From Terriglobales bacterium (GTDB lineage: Bacteria; Acidobacteriota; Terriglobia; Terriglobales; Acidobacteriaceae): a DNA stretch of 64,000 nt. Below, one piece after another: positions 9,406 to 19,136 of this stretch. The first letter of the stretch is position 1, and every line of letters begins with the position of its first letter. The position numbers were made by a program, and so were the translations under genes. The notes below the pieces were generated by a model. That model ran no database searches, was not told the DNA's origin, and saw only the letters and a list, made by a program, of their open reading frames with translations. The stretch is taken from positions 25,867-89,866 of the forward strand of contig DASTZZ010000099.1 in the NCBI GenBank assembly GCA_035764005.1. Direction: 5' to 3'.

Positions 9406-12400
9406 ATGAAAGCCCTTCGCCGTGCCTGCCTCCGCTTTTGCCCTCAGTTGCTTACCAGATTTCTCATTCACCGTTGTGCCGAGCTTGCAAGCGCTCTAAG
9501 CATGACGTTGATACTGGGCGGTCTCCTGATCGCTCAGGTGGCGCCCACAACCAGGCTTTCCGGCGAGGTAATGGACAGCTCCGGCGCATATGTCCCCGGC
9601 GCACAGGTCGATTTAATTATGTCGGGCACGCAAGCCGTGAGGCATGCTTCCACGAATGGCGAAGGCCGCTTCATCTTTGATCTCGTGCCTCCGGGCAGCT
9701 ATGAGTTGAACGTTTCCGCAAACGGCTTCGCCACATTTCATCAGAGCGGCATTCAACTCGATGTAAACGTGCCGGCGGATCTAAAAGTGAAGCTGACGGT
9801 GCGCGGCGCGGTGCAGCAGGTAAATGTGATCGAGAACGCTCCCATGATCGACGCCGAATCGGGAACACTGCGCCAGGTGGTGAACGAGCGGTACATTCAC
9901 GAGATGCCGCTGGAGGGCAGAAATGCGGCGGCGCTCGTATTCATGGCTCCGGGAACGGTGACCGGCAAGGGCACGGATAGAGCGGGCTATGCGAGCACCA
10001 GTGACACCATTGCAGTGTCGGTGAACGGCACATATGGCAATCAGGTGGCCTACAAGCTCGACGGCGCCACGCATGAAGACAACATCACGAACCTGAACGC
10101 GGCCTTTCCCAATCCGGACGCCTTGGCCGAGTTCAGCGTCGAAACCAATAACTTCGACGCGCGCTACGGCGGCTCCGGCGGCGCAGTGGTAAACATCGTT
10201 ACCAAATCGGGAACAAACTCTCTTCACGGATCCCTCTTCGAGTACCTTCGCAATGGCGCCCTGAACGCGACTAATTATTTCGCATCACAGAAAGACGCTC
10301 TGAAGCGTAACCAGTTCGGCGGTTCAATCGGCGGCCCGATCATTCATGACAAGCTTTTCTACTTCGGTTCCTACCAGGGCACGACTATCGCCAGTACGTC
10401 CAACGCGAACACCGCATTTGTTCCTACCGACGCCGAGCGACGCGGGGATTTTTCTGCCATCAAGAAACAACTCGTGGATCCGTTCACAAAGACCCCATTT
10501 GCCGGCAATCAGGTGCCGGTATCGAGTTTCGCGAGTGCGCTATTCAGCAAAGTTCCGACCTCAGCTGATCCGACAGGAAAGCTTCTCTACGCAGTTCCAA
10601 CAGAGACTCGCAATCACCAGGGCTTGGCAAAGCTGGACTACAACGCTGGTAAGCATCAGCTTTCCGGAAGTTTCTTTTACGTGCACTACAGTGATCCCGG
10701 TTGGAACGCGAACAATACTCTGCTGAACTACAAGATTGGCCAGCTCCAGACGACTAAAGAATTTAAGGTCAGCGATACCTGGACCCTGAGTTCGAGCCTG
10801 CTGAATTCCGTCACCTTTGACGGTCTGAACCTCGATTCCATTCAGACGGGCACTGCTCCGTTTTCGATTTTTGATTTTGCCAACATCAATGCGAGCAAGC
10901 CTGCCCAGCAATTCCTTGAGACTGGTTTGTCGGTAACTGGATTCTCCGGTTGGGGATCCGGCGGTTCGCAGCCTCCGGGTGAATGGATACGCGGCAACTA
11001 TGAAGTGTCTGATGTCGTCACCTGGGTTCGTGGGAACCATATGATGCACATGGGAGCTACATACGACCCTTATCAAAAGTTCGATTCCAAAACGGGATTT
11101 CAGGAAGATCCGGTATTGAAGTTTGACGGCTCGGGCTCGGGCAATGCCCTCGTCGATCTGATGACTGGATATGTAAGTTCGTTCACACAGACCGCAGGCA
11201 AAGCGAAGTTTACCCGCGGTCCGCAAATCAGCACGTTCTTCCAGGATACCTGGCGCGTTTCTCAGAGACTCTCTCTTGATCTCGGCCTACGTTGGGAGCC
11301 GTTTCTTCCTTACACTGATCCAGTCGAAAATCAGGTGGGTGGTTTCATTCCGGGATTTAAGTCGCAAAGATTCCCGAATGCGCCAGTTGGGCTTGCCTTC
11401 GCGGGCGATCCCGGATTCCCCGACGGCGGTGTATTCGCAGACACCAACAACTTTGCGCCGCGTCTCGGATTCTCTTACGCAGCGCGTCAGGGCCAGCATC
11501 CCACGACGATTCGTGGCGGATGGGGAATGTTCTACATCATGCCTTTCATGAAGCTATACAACAACTTTGTGCAGAACGCTCCCTTCAGTCCGTCGGTGAC
11601 TCTGTTCGGCACGAATCTCTTCGATCCCTACACCAGCGCCGGTGTTACCAATCCGTTTCCGCCGTTTGCTCCCGTACACGCCGACGCCAACTCTCAGTTC
11701 GTGCTACCCCAGCAATATCAGTATTTCAATACGCACTGGGGACTTGGCCACACCAACGCTTTCAATCTCACGGTCGAGCAGCAGTTAGCCTCTGACCTGG
11801 TATTTCGCGCAGCTTACGTGGGAACACAAGGACGTGATCTTCAGTACTTTCAGGAACGGAATCCCGCGATCTACCAAACCGGCGCGACAGTCAGCAATAC
11901 CAATGCGCGTCGCTCGTTGGCTCCAACTTATGCCTCGTTGATGGAGATGACCAACGATGGCGTCTCCAACTATCACTCCTTGCAGTTAACTCTAGAGAAG
12001 CGCTTTAGTTCACGATTCTCTTTGATCTCTAACTACACTTATTCGAAGTCATTGGATAATCAATCGGTAGACAATCAGTTCACGGTGTCTGACCCTGACC
12101 CGTTTGATTCACACTTCAATTACGGCCGTTCCGACTTTGACACTCCTCACAACCTTTCCATTTGGGGAATCTACGATCTCCCGACATTGAATGCTGCGCC
12201 GTGGCTCGTCCGCGCGGTGGCAGGTGGATGGGAGACCGCTGGTGCATTCGCCTGGCGGAGCGGCACGCCGTTCACGGTCGTCTCTGGACAGGATCGCTCG
12301 TTCAGCGGTGTTAACCAGGACCGCGCCGATCTAGTGGGCGATCCGATTCTCTCCGGAGATCGTTCACGCGCAGCCACGATCGCTCAGTATTTCAATACGG

Positions 12401-12669
12401 CTGCTTTCGCACTCAACGCCATTGGAACGTTTGGAGACTCTCCTCGGAACCTGCTTCGCGGCCCCGGCTTCTTTAATCTCGATTGGTCGGTGCAGAAGTC
12501 GTTTGGTGAGACTCGCAAGACATCCATCCGCGCTGACTTCTTCAACGTGTTCAACAACGTCCACCTAAATGCGCCGGGAGCGAACGTGAGCAGCGCATCC
12601 ACCTTTGGGAAAATTACTTCGGCCGGAGATCCGAGAATTCTTCAACTTGCCTTGAGGTACCAATTCTGA
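9406..12669 (+). CDS. Oar-like TonB-dependent receptor
   Basis: An outer-membrane transporter of 1087 residues from the ATG at 9406, chosen because AAGGAG lies 7 bases upstream; the frame is open further upstream but would overlap the operator. The export signal is long (hydrophobic SMTLILGGLLIAQ). A carboxypeptidase-regulatory-like beta-sandwich follows (TRLSGEVMDSSGAYVPGAQV), then the plug (YKLDGATHEDNITN, GGAVVNIVTKSGTNSLHG) and the large barrel ending LALRYQF with terminal Phe. This is the expanded receptor class abundant in Acidobacteria, usually for glycans or their breakdown products. Operator position and the divergent LacI gene suggest sugar-induced expression. The metallophosphoesterase starts within a few bases of its stop, so the two are probably one operon. 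Confidence 0.93.
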   Translation: MKALRRACLRFCPQLLTRFLIHRCAELASALSMTLILGGLLIAQVAPTTRLSGEVMDSSGAYVPGAQVDLIMSGTQAVRHASTNGEGRFIFDLVPPGSYELNVSANGFATFHQSGIQLDVNVPADLKVKLTVRGAVQQVNVIENAPMIDAESGTLRQVVNERYIHEMPLEGRNAAALVFMAPGTVTGKGTDRAGYASTSDTIAVSVNGTYGNQVAYKLDGATHEDNITNLNAAFPNPDALAEFSVETNNFDARYGGSGGAVVNIVTKSGTNSLHGSLFEYLRNGALNATNYFASQKDALKRNQFGGSIGGPIIHDKLFYFGSYQGTTIASTSNANTAFVPTDAERRGDFSAIKKQLVDPFTKTPFAGNQVPVSSFASALFSKVPTSADPTGKLLYAVPTETRNHQGLAKLDYNAGKHQLSGSFFYVHYSDPGWNANNTLLNYKIGQLQTTKEFKVSDTWTLSSSLLNSVTFDGLNLDSIQTGTAPFSIFDFANINASKPAQQFLETGLSVTGFSGWGSGGSQPPGEWIRGNYEVSDVVTWVRGNHMMHMGATYDPYQKFDSKTGFQEDPVLKFDGSGSGNALVDLMTGYVSSFTQTAGKAKFTRGPQISTFFQDTWRVSQRLSLDLGLRWEPFLPYTDPVENQVGGFIPGFKSQRFPNAPVGLAFAGDPGFPDGGVFADTNNFAPRLGFSYAARQGQHPTTIRGGWGMFYIMPFMKLYNNFVQNAPFSPSVTLFGTNLFDPYTSAGVTNPFPPFAPVHADANSQFVLPQQYQYFNTHWGLGHTNAFNLTVEQQLASDLVFRAAYVGTQGRDLQYFQERNPAIYQTGATVSNTNARRSLAPTYASLMEMTNDGVSNYHSLQLTLEKRFSSRFSLISNYTYSKSLDNQSVDNQFTVSDPDPFDSHFNYGRSDFDTPHNLSIWGIYDLPTLNAAPWLVRAVAGGWETAGAFAWRSGTPFTVVSGQDRSFSGVNQDRADLVGDPILSGDRSRAATIAQYFNTAAFALNAIGTFGDSPRNLLRGPGFFNLDWSVQKSFGETRKTSIRADFFNVFNNVHLNAPGANVSSASTFGKITSAGDPRILQLALRYQF

Positions 12670-12674
12670 AGATC

Positions 12675-13550
12675 TTGGAGAAACTCAAAGGCTTCCTTCT
12701 GATCGGTGTTCTGCTGGCGTGCCATTTTGCGCACGCCAGCGGCCCGCAATTCTTCGTGAATATGTCCGATCCGCAAATGGGAATGTTCGCGAAAAATCAG
12801 GACACGTTGCAGGAGCAGGCAAACCTCAGCTTCGTGGTCGCCAGCATCAACCGCTTGCGGCCTGCTTTCGTGGTGGTGTGCGGCGACCTCGTAAATCGCA
12901 CTGCCGACGCGGAACAGATCAGCCAGTACAAACGCATCATCGGCGAGGTTGATTCTCATATTCCTGTTTATAACGTGGCAGGGAACCACGATGTCGGAAA
13001 TCAACCGACGCCGGAAACTCTGGCGCAGTATCGAAAGAGTTTTGGGCGCGACTATTACACCTTCGATTCCGGCGACGTTCGCGGGATCGTGCTCGATTCA
13101 AACTTGATCGCCAGCCCGAAGAATGTGCCGCAGGAGTCCCAGCAACAAGAGCAATGGTTAGTTACCGAACTGCAGCGGGCGCGCCGCGAAGGGGTGAAGC
13201 ACATCTTCATCTTCCAGCACATTCCATATTTTCTGGAGCGAGCCGATGAGCCGGACCAGTACTTCAATATCCCGCTCACGATCCGGCGCCACTACCTCGA
13301 ACTGTTTCACCAATACGGCGTCGAAGCTATCTTCGCCGGTCACTACCACCGCAACGCGTCGGGAACTGACGGGAACCTAGAGATGATCACCACGGGAGCA
13401 GTAGGCGTGCCCATGGGCGGAAGCCAATCTGGATTTCGCCTCGTTCGCATCGGGTCGGCAGTTGAGAGCAATTTTTACGATCTCGGAGCAATTCCCCACA
13501 CGATCGATCCAGCAGCAAGCCTGCCACCATGCGTAGGTTGCGCTCGATAG
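12675..13550 (+). CDS. Exported metallophosphoesterase
   Basis: About 291 residues from a TTG at 12675, 5 bases after the receptor stop; the start codon is uncertain. A signal peptide covers the first ~22 residues (GFLLIGVLLACHFAHA). The calcineurin-like metal motifs occur in order: SDPQMG, CGDLVN, AGNHD, FQHIPY and AGHYH. The spacing resembles the CPPED1-type phosphoesterases. It probably removes phosphate from a periplasmic substrate, perhaps a phosphorylated sugar brought in by the neighbouring receptor; the substrate is inferred only from location. The C-terminus carries a Cys pair (PPCVGCAR). Confidence 0.85.
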   Translation: MEKLKGFLLIGVLLACHFAHASGPQFFVNMSDPQMGMFAKNQDTLQEQANLSFVVASINRLRPAFVVVCGDLVNRTADAEQISQYKRIIGEVDSHIPVYNVAGNHDVGNQPTPETLAQYRKSFGRDYYTFDSGDVRGIVLDSNLIASPKNVPQESQQQEQWLVTELQRARREGVKHIFIFQHIPYFLERADEPDQYFNIPLTIRRHYLELFHQYGVEAIFAGHYHRNASGTDGNLEMITTGAVGVPMGGSQSGFRLVRIGSAVESNFYDLGAIPHTIDPAASLPPCVGCAR

Positions 13551-13593
13551 TTTCCGACTTCACAGGCTGCGGAGAAAGGCGGCGCGACGAGGC

Positions 13594-13733
13594 AACGGAA
13601 CCGGCGCCGATAGGCGCTGGGGCAGCCGCGTGTGTTGCGGCTGTGTTTCTGCGCAATTGCTGGCAGTATCATCGCATTCGGAGTTCGCCTTCCGGCGCCC
13701 TCCGACCCCCCGGCTACCGCCGGCGGTTCTGTT
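13594..13733. repeat. MITE-like inverted repeat, family A copy 1
   Basis: A 140-base element beginning AACGGAACCGGCGCC and ending CCGCCGGCGGTTCTGTT; the ends are near-complementary. It contains an inner GGGGCAGCCGCGT / GCGGCTGTG hairpin. The same ends and inner motif occur at 26336-26466. No protein is encoded. Confidence 0.75.
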
Positions 13734-13789
13734 TGGCGTTTTTCGCAGCCCGTTCAGCCAGCGGCTCCAGCAGGAGTACCATTTCGACC

Positions 13790-15034
13790 ATGAATCGCCT
13801 GCTGCTTGCTTGTGTCATCTGCGCGTCCTTTGCGGCGGTCGCCCAGTCCAAGTCGAAGGATGTTGACCTCACCGTATCCGACGGCACTCATTTGAAAGCG
13901 ACGTTCTACCCCGCCACTGCAAACGCGAAGTCCGCTCCCGCTGTGATGTTGCTGCATATGTGCAACACCGATCGCACGTCGTGGACGCCGGTAGCCGAGC
14001 AACTCGCCGCAACCGGCATCAGCGCACTCACCATCGATAATCGCGGCTTTGGCGAGAGTGGCGGGCCGCGCTTTCAGGATGCCACTCCGGAAGTGCAGCG
14101 AGAGGTCCGCGACAAATGGCCCGGTGATTTCGATACCGCGTTCAACTGGCTGCTCTCGCGACCTGGTGTAGACAAGAATCGACTCGGTGCAGGCGGAGGT
14201 TCATGCGGCGTGAATAATGTTGTGAAGCTCGCCAGCCGCCACGGAGAGATTCGATCTCTGGTGCTTCTGGCGGGACCGGTCGATCCTGGCGCATTAACTT
14301 ACCTGCAGCAGAATGCCTGGATCCCACTCTTCACTTCGGCGGCCGCCGATGACGAATACATGAGCGACGCGCCGCAGCTCATGAAGTGGTTCGCTGAACT
14401 CAATGGAAATCCTCGAAACAAGTTCGTCGGCTTCAAAGATGGACGCCACGGCACCGAGATCTTTGGACCACATCCTGAACTACCGAAGCAGATCGTCGCG
14501 TTCTATGTGGACACCCTGGAAAAGAAGCCCGCGAACGCAAATGCGAAGTTCACGCCCAGGCCAACGGCGGCCTCACAATTCTGGGCAGCAGCCTCCGAAC
14601 CCGGCGGCGCTGCACGTGCCGCGCAGATCTTTCACGAGACGCGCAAACGCGATCCAAATGCATTCGTTTTTCCAGAACCAATGCTGAACGTGCTTGCCTA
14701 CGAGCGGCTGCAGGCGGGCGGAGTCCACGTCGCTGGCTTTAATCTGCCCACTCAGAAGCCCGCGTCTCCTTCTGCCCGGGATGTAGCTCAAGCGAAGTCT
14801 GATGCGCTCACGCTGTTTAAGCTGAACGCAGAAGCCTATCCAGAATCGGCGAACGCGCAGGACAGCCTCGCCGACGCGTATGTCCTCAACGGCCAAAAAG
14901 CGGAAGCGCTCGCAGCGGAGCAGAAATGCCTGGAGCTATTGCCGAACGACAAAAGCAATGATCAATTCAAAGCGCAACTGCGTCAGGCCGCAGAAGAGAA
15001 AATCGTGAAGCTGAAAGGCTCGAAGGGAGATTAG
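13790..15034 (+). CDS. Exported alpha/beta hydrolase with C-terminal TPR-like region
   Basis: A 414-residue protein from the ATG at 13790; the frame is open upstream only because it reads through a repeat element. AGGAG lies ~14 bases before the start. The signal peptide is MNRLLLACVICASFAAVAQ. The hydrolase fold is seen in DNRGFGESGG, the nucleophile elbow GGSCG (Ser with neighbouring Cys) and a late GRHGTEIF that can give the catalytic His. The last ~90 residues (DALTLFKLNAEAYPES, then DSLADAYVLNGQKAEALA) look like one or two TPR helices. It resembles dienelactone-hydrolase-like enzymes; the substrate is unknown. The repeat separates it from the upstream operon. Confidence 0.85.
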   Translation: MNRLLLACVICASFAAVAQSKSKDVDLTVSDGTHLKATFYPATANAKSAPAVMLLHMCNTDRTSWTPVAEQLAATGISALTIDNRGFGESGGPRFQDATPEVQREVRDKWPGDFDTAFNWLLSRPGVDKNRLGAGGGSCGVNNVVKLASRHGEIRSLVLLAGPVDPGALTYLQQNAWIPLFTSAAADDEYMSDAPQLMKWFAELNGNPRNKFVGFKDGRHGTEIFGPHPELPKQIVAFYVDTLEKKPANANAKFTPRPTAASQFWAAASEPGGAARAAQIFHETRKRDPNAFVFPEPMLNVLAYERLQAGGVHVAGFNLPTQKPASPSARDVAQAKSDALTLFKLNAEAYPESANAQDSLADAYVLNGQKAEALAAEQKCLELLPNDKSNDQFKAQLRQAAEEKIVKLKGSKGD

Positions 15035-15043
15035 TAGGACGCC

Positions 15044-15925
15044 TTAGTGAGCGGCGGACTGCTTTGCCAATTCCGAACGGAAAGCCTCTTCCTTTTCCGA
15101 AACGAAACTTTTATATCCCTCAGGATCGATGAACGGATTCGCCCCGCCGGTCTTCAGCTTCGCGAACTTCTCTTCCATGTTGTAGTAGGCGCCGTGCGCG
15201 CCGAGGAAGATATCGCAGGGCAATTGGTTGAGCACGCGGAACATCTTCTCGTAATCCGCGGCAATAGTTGGATACTTCGCGTTATTCACCAGCTTGTATC
15301 CCGGATTCACGTTCGGACTTCCGACGATCACCACGTTGTAAGTCTTGCCGCCATCGTTGACCTTCAGCGTCCAGGTGGTGCAGCCCTTCGTGTGTCCTGG
15401 CGTGAGATGCGCCGTCAACACAACGCCGCCGAGCGTGACCTGATCGCCATCGTGCAGAATGCGATCGACCTTCGCCGGCGGATACAGCATGCTCGCATTA
15501 TTCCCATATTGGAAATCGGTCTTGCCGCCTGACTCGACCACCGGCACGTCAGCGTCCATCACCATGTACCGTGCGCCCGTGAGCTTCTTCAAATCCGCAC
15601 TGCCGGCGTCGTGGTCCCAATGCGCGTGGCTGATGAGCAAAATCTTTACGTCGGAGAAATGAAATCCGAGCTTCTCGACGCTCTCGCGAATCTGCGGCGC
15701 AGAGCTGACCAGGTTGCTATTGATGAGGATGTGCCCCTTCGGCGTCGTGATCAGATAAGACGCCAGCCCGCGACTGCCGACGTAATACACGTTGTCGGCG
15801 ATCTTGAATGCAGGAAAAGGCTCCGTCCACGTGGGGTCGGCCTGAGCCAGCAAACTTGCGGCGAGAAGAAGGGGAAAGGACAACCACGCAACTCGTCGCA
15901 ACCAACGCGCTGAACACTGAAGCAT
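15044..15925 (-). CDS. Subclass B3 metallo-beta-lactamase
   Basis: A 293-residue exported protein with a signal peptide (LSFPLLLAASLLAQA). All six B3 zinc ligands are visible: SHAHWDHDAG gives His116, His118, Asp120 and His121 (BBL numbering), PGHTKGC gives His196 and LGAHGAYY gives His263. GHTKGCTTW is a motif typical of B3 enzymes (L1, FEZ-1, THIN-B). Such enzymes hydrolyse carbapenems and other beta-lactams in the periplasm using two zincs. No mobile element or resistance gene is nearby, so it looks like an ancestral chromosomal gene. Family membership is strong; real antibiotic hydrolysis is inferred. It is divergent from the amidohydrolase. Confidence 0.9.
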   Translation of the reverse strand: MLQCSARWLRRVAWLSFPLLLAASLLAQADPTWTEPFPAFKIADNVYYVGSRGLASYLITTPKGHILINSNLVSSAPQIRESVEKLGFHFSDVKILLISHAHWDHDAGSADLKKLTGARYMVMDADVPVVESGGKTDFQYGNNASMLYPPAKVDRILHDGDQVTLGGVVLTAHLTPGHTKGCTTWTLKVNDGGKTYNVVIVGSPNVNPGYKLVNNAKYPTIAADYEKMFRVLNQLPCDIFLGAHGAYYNMEEKFAKLKTGGANPFIDPEGYKSFVSEKEEAFRSELAKQSAAH

Positions 15926-16010
15926 GGCCGAGCATTATACGCAGCGAGAGAGGTGAACCCACACCGCGGTTCCCGATGTATCCTCATTCGTCACTGATAG
16001 GGAGATAGTC

Positions 16011-17012
16011 ATGATGCCTCGCAAGTCAGCGCTTTGCTGTGCACTTTTCGTTGGAGCCCTTGCTGGGAGAATATGGGCCCAGAACACTACGACCAACACG
16101 CCGCCAATCATCGACGTTCACGTGCACGCGATGGACGAGTCCTTTCCCGGCGGTCCCATGTGCCCAAATGAGTCGAAGTTCTTGGCCTCGGATCCTGCCA
16201 CGAAGGAAGGTCCGATCGGATGGAGCCAGGAGGAATGCACGCCCAAGCTATATCCCGCGGCCAAAGGCGAGTACATCAAAGATGTGGTCGCGGAGATGGA
16301 ACGACTCAACGTAACTGCTGTAGTCTTCGGCGATCCCAAAAGCGTACAGAAGTGGAAGGACGCGGCGCCCGGCCGCGTGATTCCCGGAACCAGCTTCAGT
16401 GATCCAATGGCGCCGAGTAAGCGTATCGCGCTCCCCGAATTGCGCAAGGACTTCACTCAGGACGGTTTCAAAGTCATGGGCGAAATCGGACTACAGTACG
16501 AAGGTCTGTCGCCGAGCGATCTTTCGGTCGACCAGTATTTCGCGCTGGCCGAGGAACTCGACGTGCCGGTTGCGATCCATATGGGCACCGGCGGATCAGG
16601 CCGCGCGAACATCACCTCCCCGAAGTTTCGCGGGTCAATGGGCAATCCACTGCTGCTCGAAGACCTGCTCGCACGCCATCCGAAACTGCGCGTGCAAGTC
16701 ATGCATGCCGGCTATCCGATGATCGACAATATGCTGACCCTGCTGCAGGCAAACTCACACGTGTACGTCGATGTGGCCGGACTGATCTGGAGCTATCCGC
16801 TGAAAGAAGTGAATCGCTACATTCAGCGTCTGGTCGAAGCAGGATTCGAGGACAGGGTGATGTACGGCACCGACCAACTACAGTGGCCAAAGCTGATGGC
16901 ATATTCGATCAGCATCATCCAGAACGCCGACTACCTCAGTCCCGAACAGAAACGCGACATTCTGTACAACAATGCTGTGCGGTTTCTGAGGCTGGATGTG
17001 AAGCCCAAATAA
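16011..17012 (+). CDS. Exported amidohydrolase (amidohydrolase 2 family)
   Basis: About 333 residues starting at an ATGATG pair (16011 or 16014) after AGGGAGAT. The signal peptide (CCALFVGALAGRIWAQ) is followed by the metal motif IIDVHVHAMD (HxH) and later by AIHMGTGG, QVMHAG and YGTDQLQWP, which carry the remaining His and Asp ligands of this TIM-barrel superfamily. Relatives include decarboxylases and lactonases; the substrate here is not predictable. The M28 peptidase follows on the same strand ~50 bases later, suggesting co-transcription. Confidence 0.88.
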   Translation: MMPRKSALCCALFVGALAGRIWAQNTTTNTPPIIDVHVHAMDESFPGGPMCPNESKFLASDPATKEGPIGWSQEECTPKLYPAAKGEYIKDVVAEMERLNVTAVVFGDPKSVQKWKDAAPGRVIPGTSFSDPMAPSKRIALPELRKDFTQDGFKVMGEIGLQYEGLSPSDLSVDQYFALAEELDVPVAIHMGTGGSGRANITSPKFRGSMGNPLLLEDLLARHPKLRVQVMHAGYPMIDNMLTLLQANSHVYVDVAGLIWSYPLKEVNRYIQRLVEAGFEDRVMYGTDQLQWPKLMAYSISIIQNADYLSPEQKRDILYNNAVRFLRLDVKPK

Positions 17013-17060
17013 AGCTGCTGCGGGCGAGGTTTTCCCTCCGACAGAGTGGATGAAAGAGGT

Positions 17061-17900
17061 ATGAAGCGAAGCTGCTCGGTAATGTTGGCGTTGCTGCTCT
17101 TGTTCGGCGCAAAGAGCGTGATCGCCGCGATACGATTTGAATTGCTCGATCGCAATACGGTGCTTACCCGACTGCGCTCCTGCCCGAAAAATGATGTAGA
17201 CCGGCAGGCCCAGCTCGCGGCTTACTTTGCTGAGGTTGGCTGTACCGGGCCGGCACTCACTCTCGATGCGGCGCGGCATTCAAAATTTGCCAATGTAATT
17301 TGCACGCTTCCGGGTAGTTCGATCGAAAAGATTATTGTCGGCGCGCACTTTGATCATGCGGAGCGGGGCTCGGGCGCTGTCGACAACTGGAGCGGAGCAT
17401 CGCTTCTGCCCTCGCTGTACCAGGCGCTCGCCGCGACTCCGCGGAAGCACAGATTCATCTTCGTTGGTTTCTGGGGAGAGGAACGCGGGCTGCTCGGATC
17501 TCAGCAGTACGTTCGCAAGCTAGGGAAAGAGGATCTTGCGAGCATCGATGCCATGGTGAACATGGATACGTTCGCTGCAGGGCCGACCGAATTTTGGGTC
17601 GGCCATTCCGATCCAATGCTGGAGAATGCGGCAGTCGCAGTGGCTTCTACGATGAAGCTGCCCATCGAAGGCCTCAAATTGGAACACGTGAGCACCGACT
17701 CCGAAACATTTCGAGGAAAGAAGATTCCAAGCATTGAATTTTGTGCGTTAACGCAAGCGACGCGGAATCTGCTGCACTCACCAGAGGACCAGGTTTCCCA
17801 AATCAACCAAGACGACTACTACAACGCTTATCACCTGCTGGCCGCCTATCTTGCTTACATAGATGACGTTGTGCCAAGCCGCACAGCGGAGACGAAATGA
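17061..17900 (+). CDS. Exported M28-family zinc peptidase
   Basis: A 279-residue protein from the ATG at 17061, preceded by GAAAGAGGT; an upstream in-frame ATG at 17046 is less likely because the ribosome site and signal peptide fit 17061. The signal sequence is SVMLALLLLFGAKSVIA. M28 metal and catalytic motifs appear in order: GAHFDH, GAVDNWSGA, WGEERGLLGS, NMDT and LLHSPEDQ. These give two zincs and a catalytic Glu. It is shorter than most M28 aminopeptidases and has no extra domain. Probably a periplasmic aminopeptidase. Confidence 0.9.
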   Translation: MKRSCSVMLALLLLFGAKSVIAAIRFELLDRNTVLTRLRSCPKNDVDRQAQLAAYFAEVGCTGPALTLDAARHSKFANVICTLPGSSIEKIIVGAHFDHAERGSGAVDNWSGASLLPSLYQALAATPRKHRFIFVGFWGEERGLLGSQQYVRKLGKEDLASIDAMVNMDTFAAGPTEFWVGHSDPMLENAAVAVASTMKLPIEGLKLEHVSTDSETFRGKKIPSIEFCALTQATRNLLHSPEDQVSQINQDDYYNAYHLLAAYLAYIDDVVPSRTAETK

Positions 17901-17943
17901 ATTGGTCGCTCTCCCGCGCGACGACCTTCCTCTAACGTTTTGT

Positions 17944-18921
17944 TTACTGACCCAGCGCCGCAGAATGTCCCGCCGCGACCGAAAGATTCGGCCGCGCAGT
18001 CGAAGACGGTATCGCTCGGGCGATCACCAGCAGCGTTCCGGCGAATAGCAGAGTATCGAAGACGAAGTTGATGCCAGTAATGTATTGCGATACGTCCTTG
18101 GCCAGGAAAAGATCGGGACCGAAGAGAGCTATGGCAAGAAACGTCATCACCGCGCCCGCACTGGTGGTTGCGAGTCTGGCTCGGTTCTTGAACAGCATGG
18201 CGATTCCGAGGGCAGCCAGAATGATGCCGACGAGATAGGCGAACACATGCGGGGCAGGGACCCAGGCTGGTGTCGGACGGCTATCAGGCACGCCGGGCGA
18301 AAATTCCGGATGAACGAAATGATGCAGGCCAAAGACAATGACAGCGACTGCGCTCCAAAATCGGGCGATCGTTGCTAGCGTCCCCGCCCGTTGCGGCCAG
18401 CGCTCCCTCACCTCATATGCATACAGAGCAACCGCGCCAATCCCAAATGTGGAATCCCGAAGCGAGATCATCCAAAACAGGCGGTTTGTGGGCTGCAGGA
18501 TTACTCCTCGAAGATGCAGCAGCACAACGAAGAGACCGAACATAATAGCCAGGCAGATCGCGGACCAGCGGATGTATTTTCTGGCGACAATACTCAGTGC
18601 GGCACTGACGTGGGCCGCGCCGACAAAATATGCGATGAAGACGCGGTCCGGCATCCATTTCGGGACGAGTCGCGCCAGGTCTTTGGCATCGGCAAAGTGC
18701 TCTCCTCCGAACGCCGCCAGCGATGCGGCCACAAATACCGGCCCGAGCGCAGCGAAAATCAATCCATCTTGCGAGGAACTGGACGCGAGATCGCGCCGGT
18801 AAGTCCAGAGTCCGGCGGCTAAGAAGCCGCCTCCCAGGACAGAGGGCCAGAACTCGAGTGGAGCAATCACATGCACCTCGAAGCTGCCGATTTTAGCTGT
18901 GTTGCGGCTCGGCAACGACAA
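17944..18921 (-). CDS. Multi-spanning membrane protein, function unknown
   Basis: Up to 325 residues with about eight hydrophobic segments (for example FWPSVLGGGFLAAGLW, CLAIMFGLFVVLLHL, IILAALGIAML). The TTG start at 18921 lacks a clear ribosome site; a GTG at 18876 directly before the first hydrophobic helix is an alternative. The pattern is loosely DoxX-like, but no signature was recognised. It converges with the M28 peptidase gene. Confidence 0.65.
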   Translation of the reverse strand: MSLPSRNTAKIGSFEVHVIAPLEFWPSVLGGGFLAAGLWTYRRDLASSSSQDGLIFAALGPVFVAASLAAFGGEHFADAKDLARLVPKWMPDRVFIAYFVGAAHVSAALSIVARKYIRWSAICLAIMFGLFVVLLHLRGVILQPTNRLFWMISLRDSTFGIGAVALYAYEVRERWPQRAGTLATIARFWSAVAVIVFGLHHFVHPEFSPGVPDSRPTPAWVPAPHVFAYLVGIILAALGIAMLFKNRARLATTSAGAVMTFLAIALFGPDLFLAKDVSQYITGINFVFDTLLFAGTLLVIARAIPSSTARPNLSVAAGHSAALGQ

Positions 18922-19136
18922 AAAAGGATGAAAAAAGCAGAAAAGGGGACTGGGTCGAATAGCAAGAAAGGAGTGAGTGATGCCCCATCAATCCCAATAT
19001 GGGATTGCGCCTTCTTTCGTCGTAGCCTTTCGCCGAAAGCAATGATGCCACCCTGGAATCAGCAACAAAGTTGATTCGCTGCCCTGTTTGAACAATTCCC
19101 TATCCGCGGAGCACAATCGTCATTGCGAGGTGCTTC

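Noticed and set aside
18980..19045. A 21-codon frame preceded by AAGGAG
   Set aside because: Too short to separate from chance; it overlaps an AATCCCA-ATA-TGGGATT hairpin. It might be a leader peptide but no evidence was seen.
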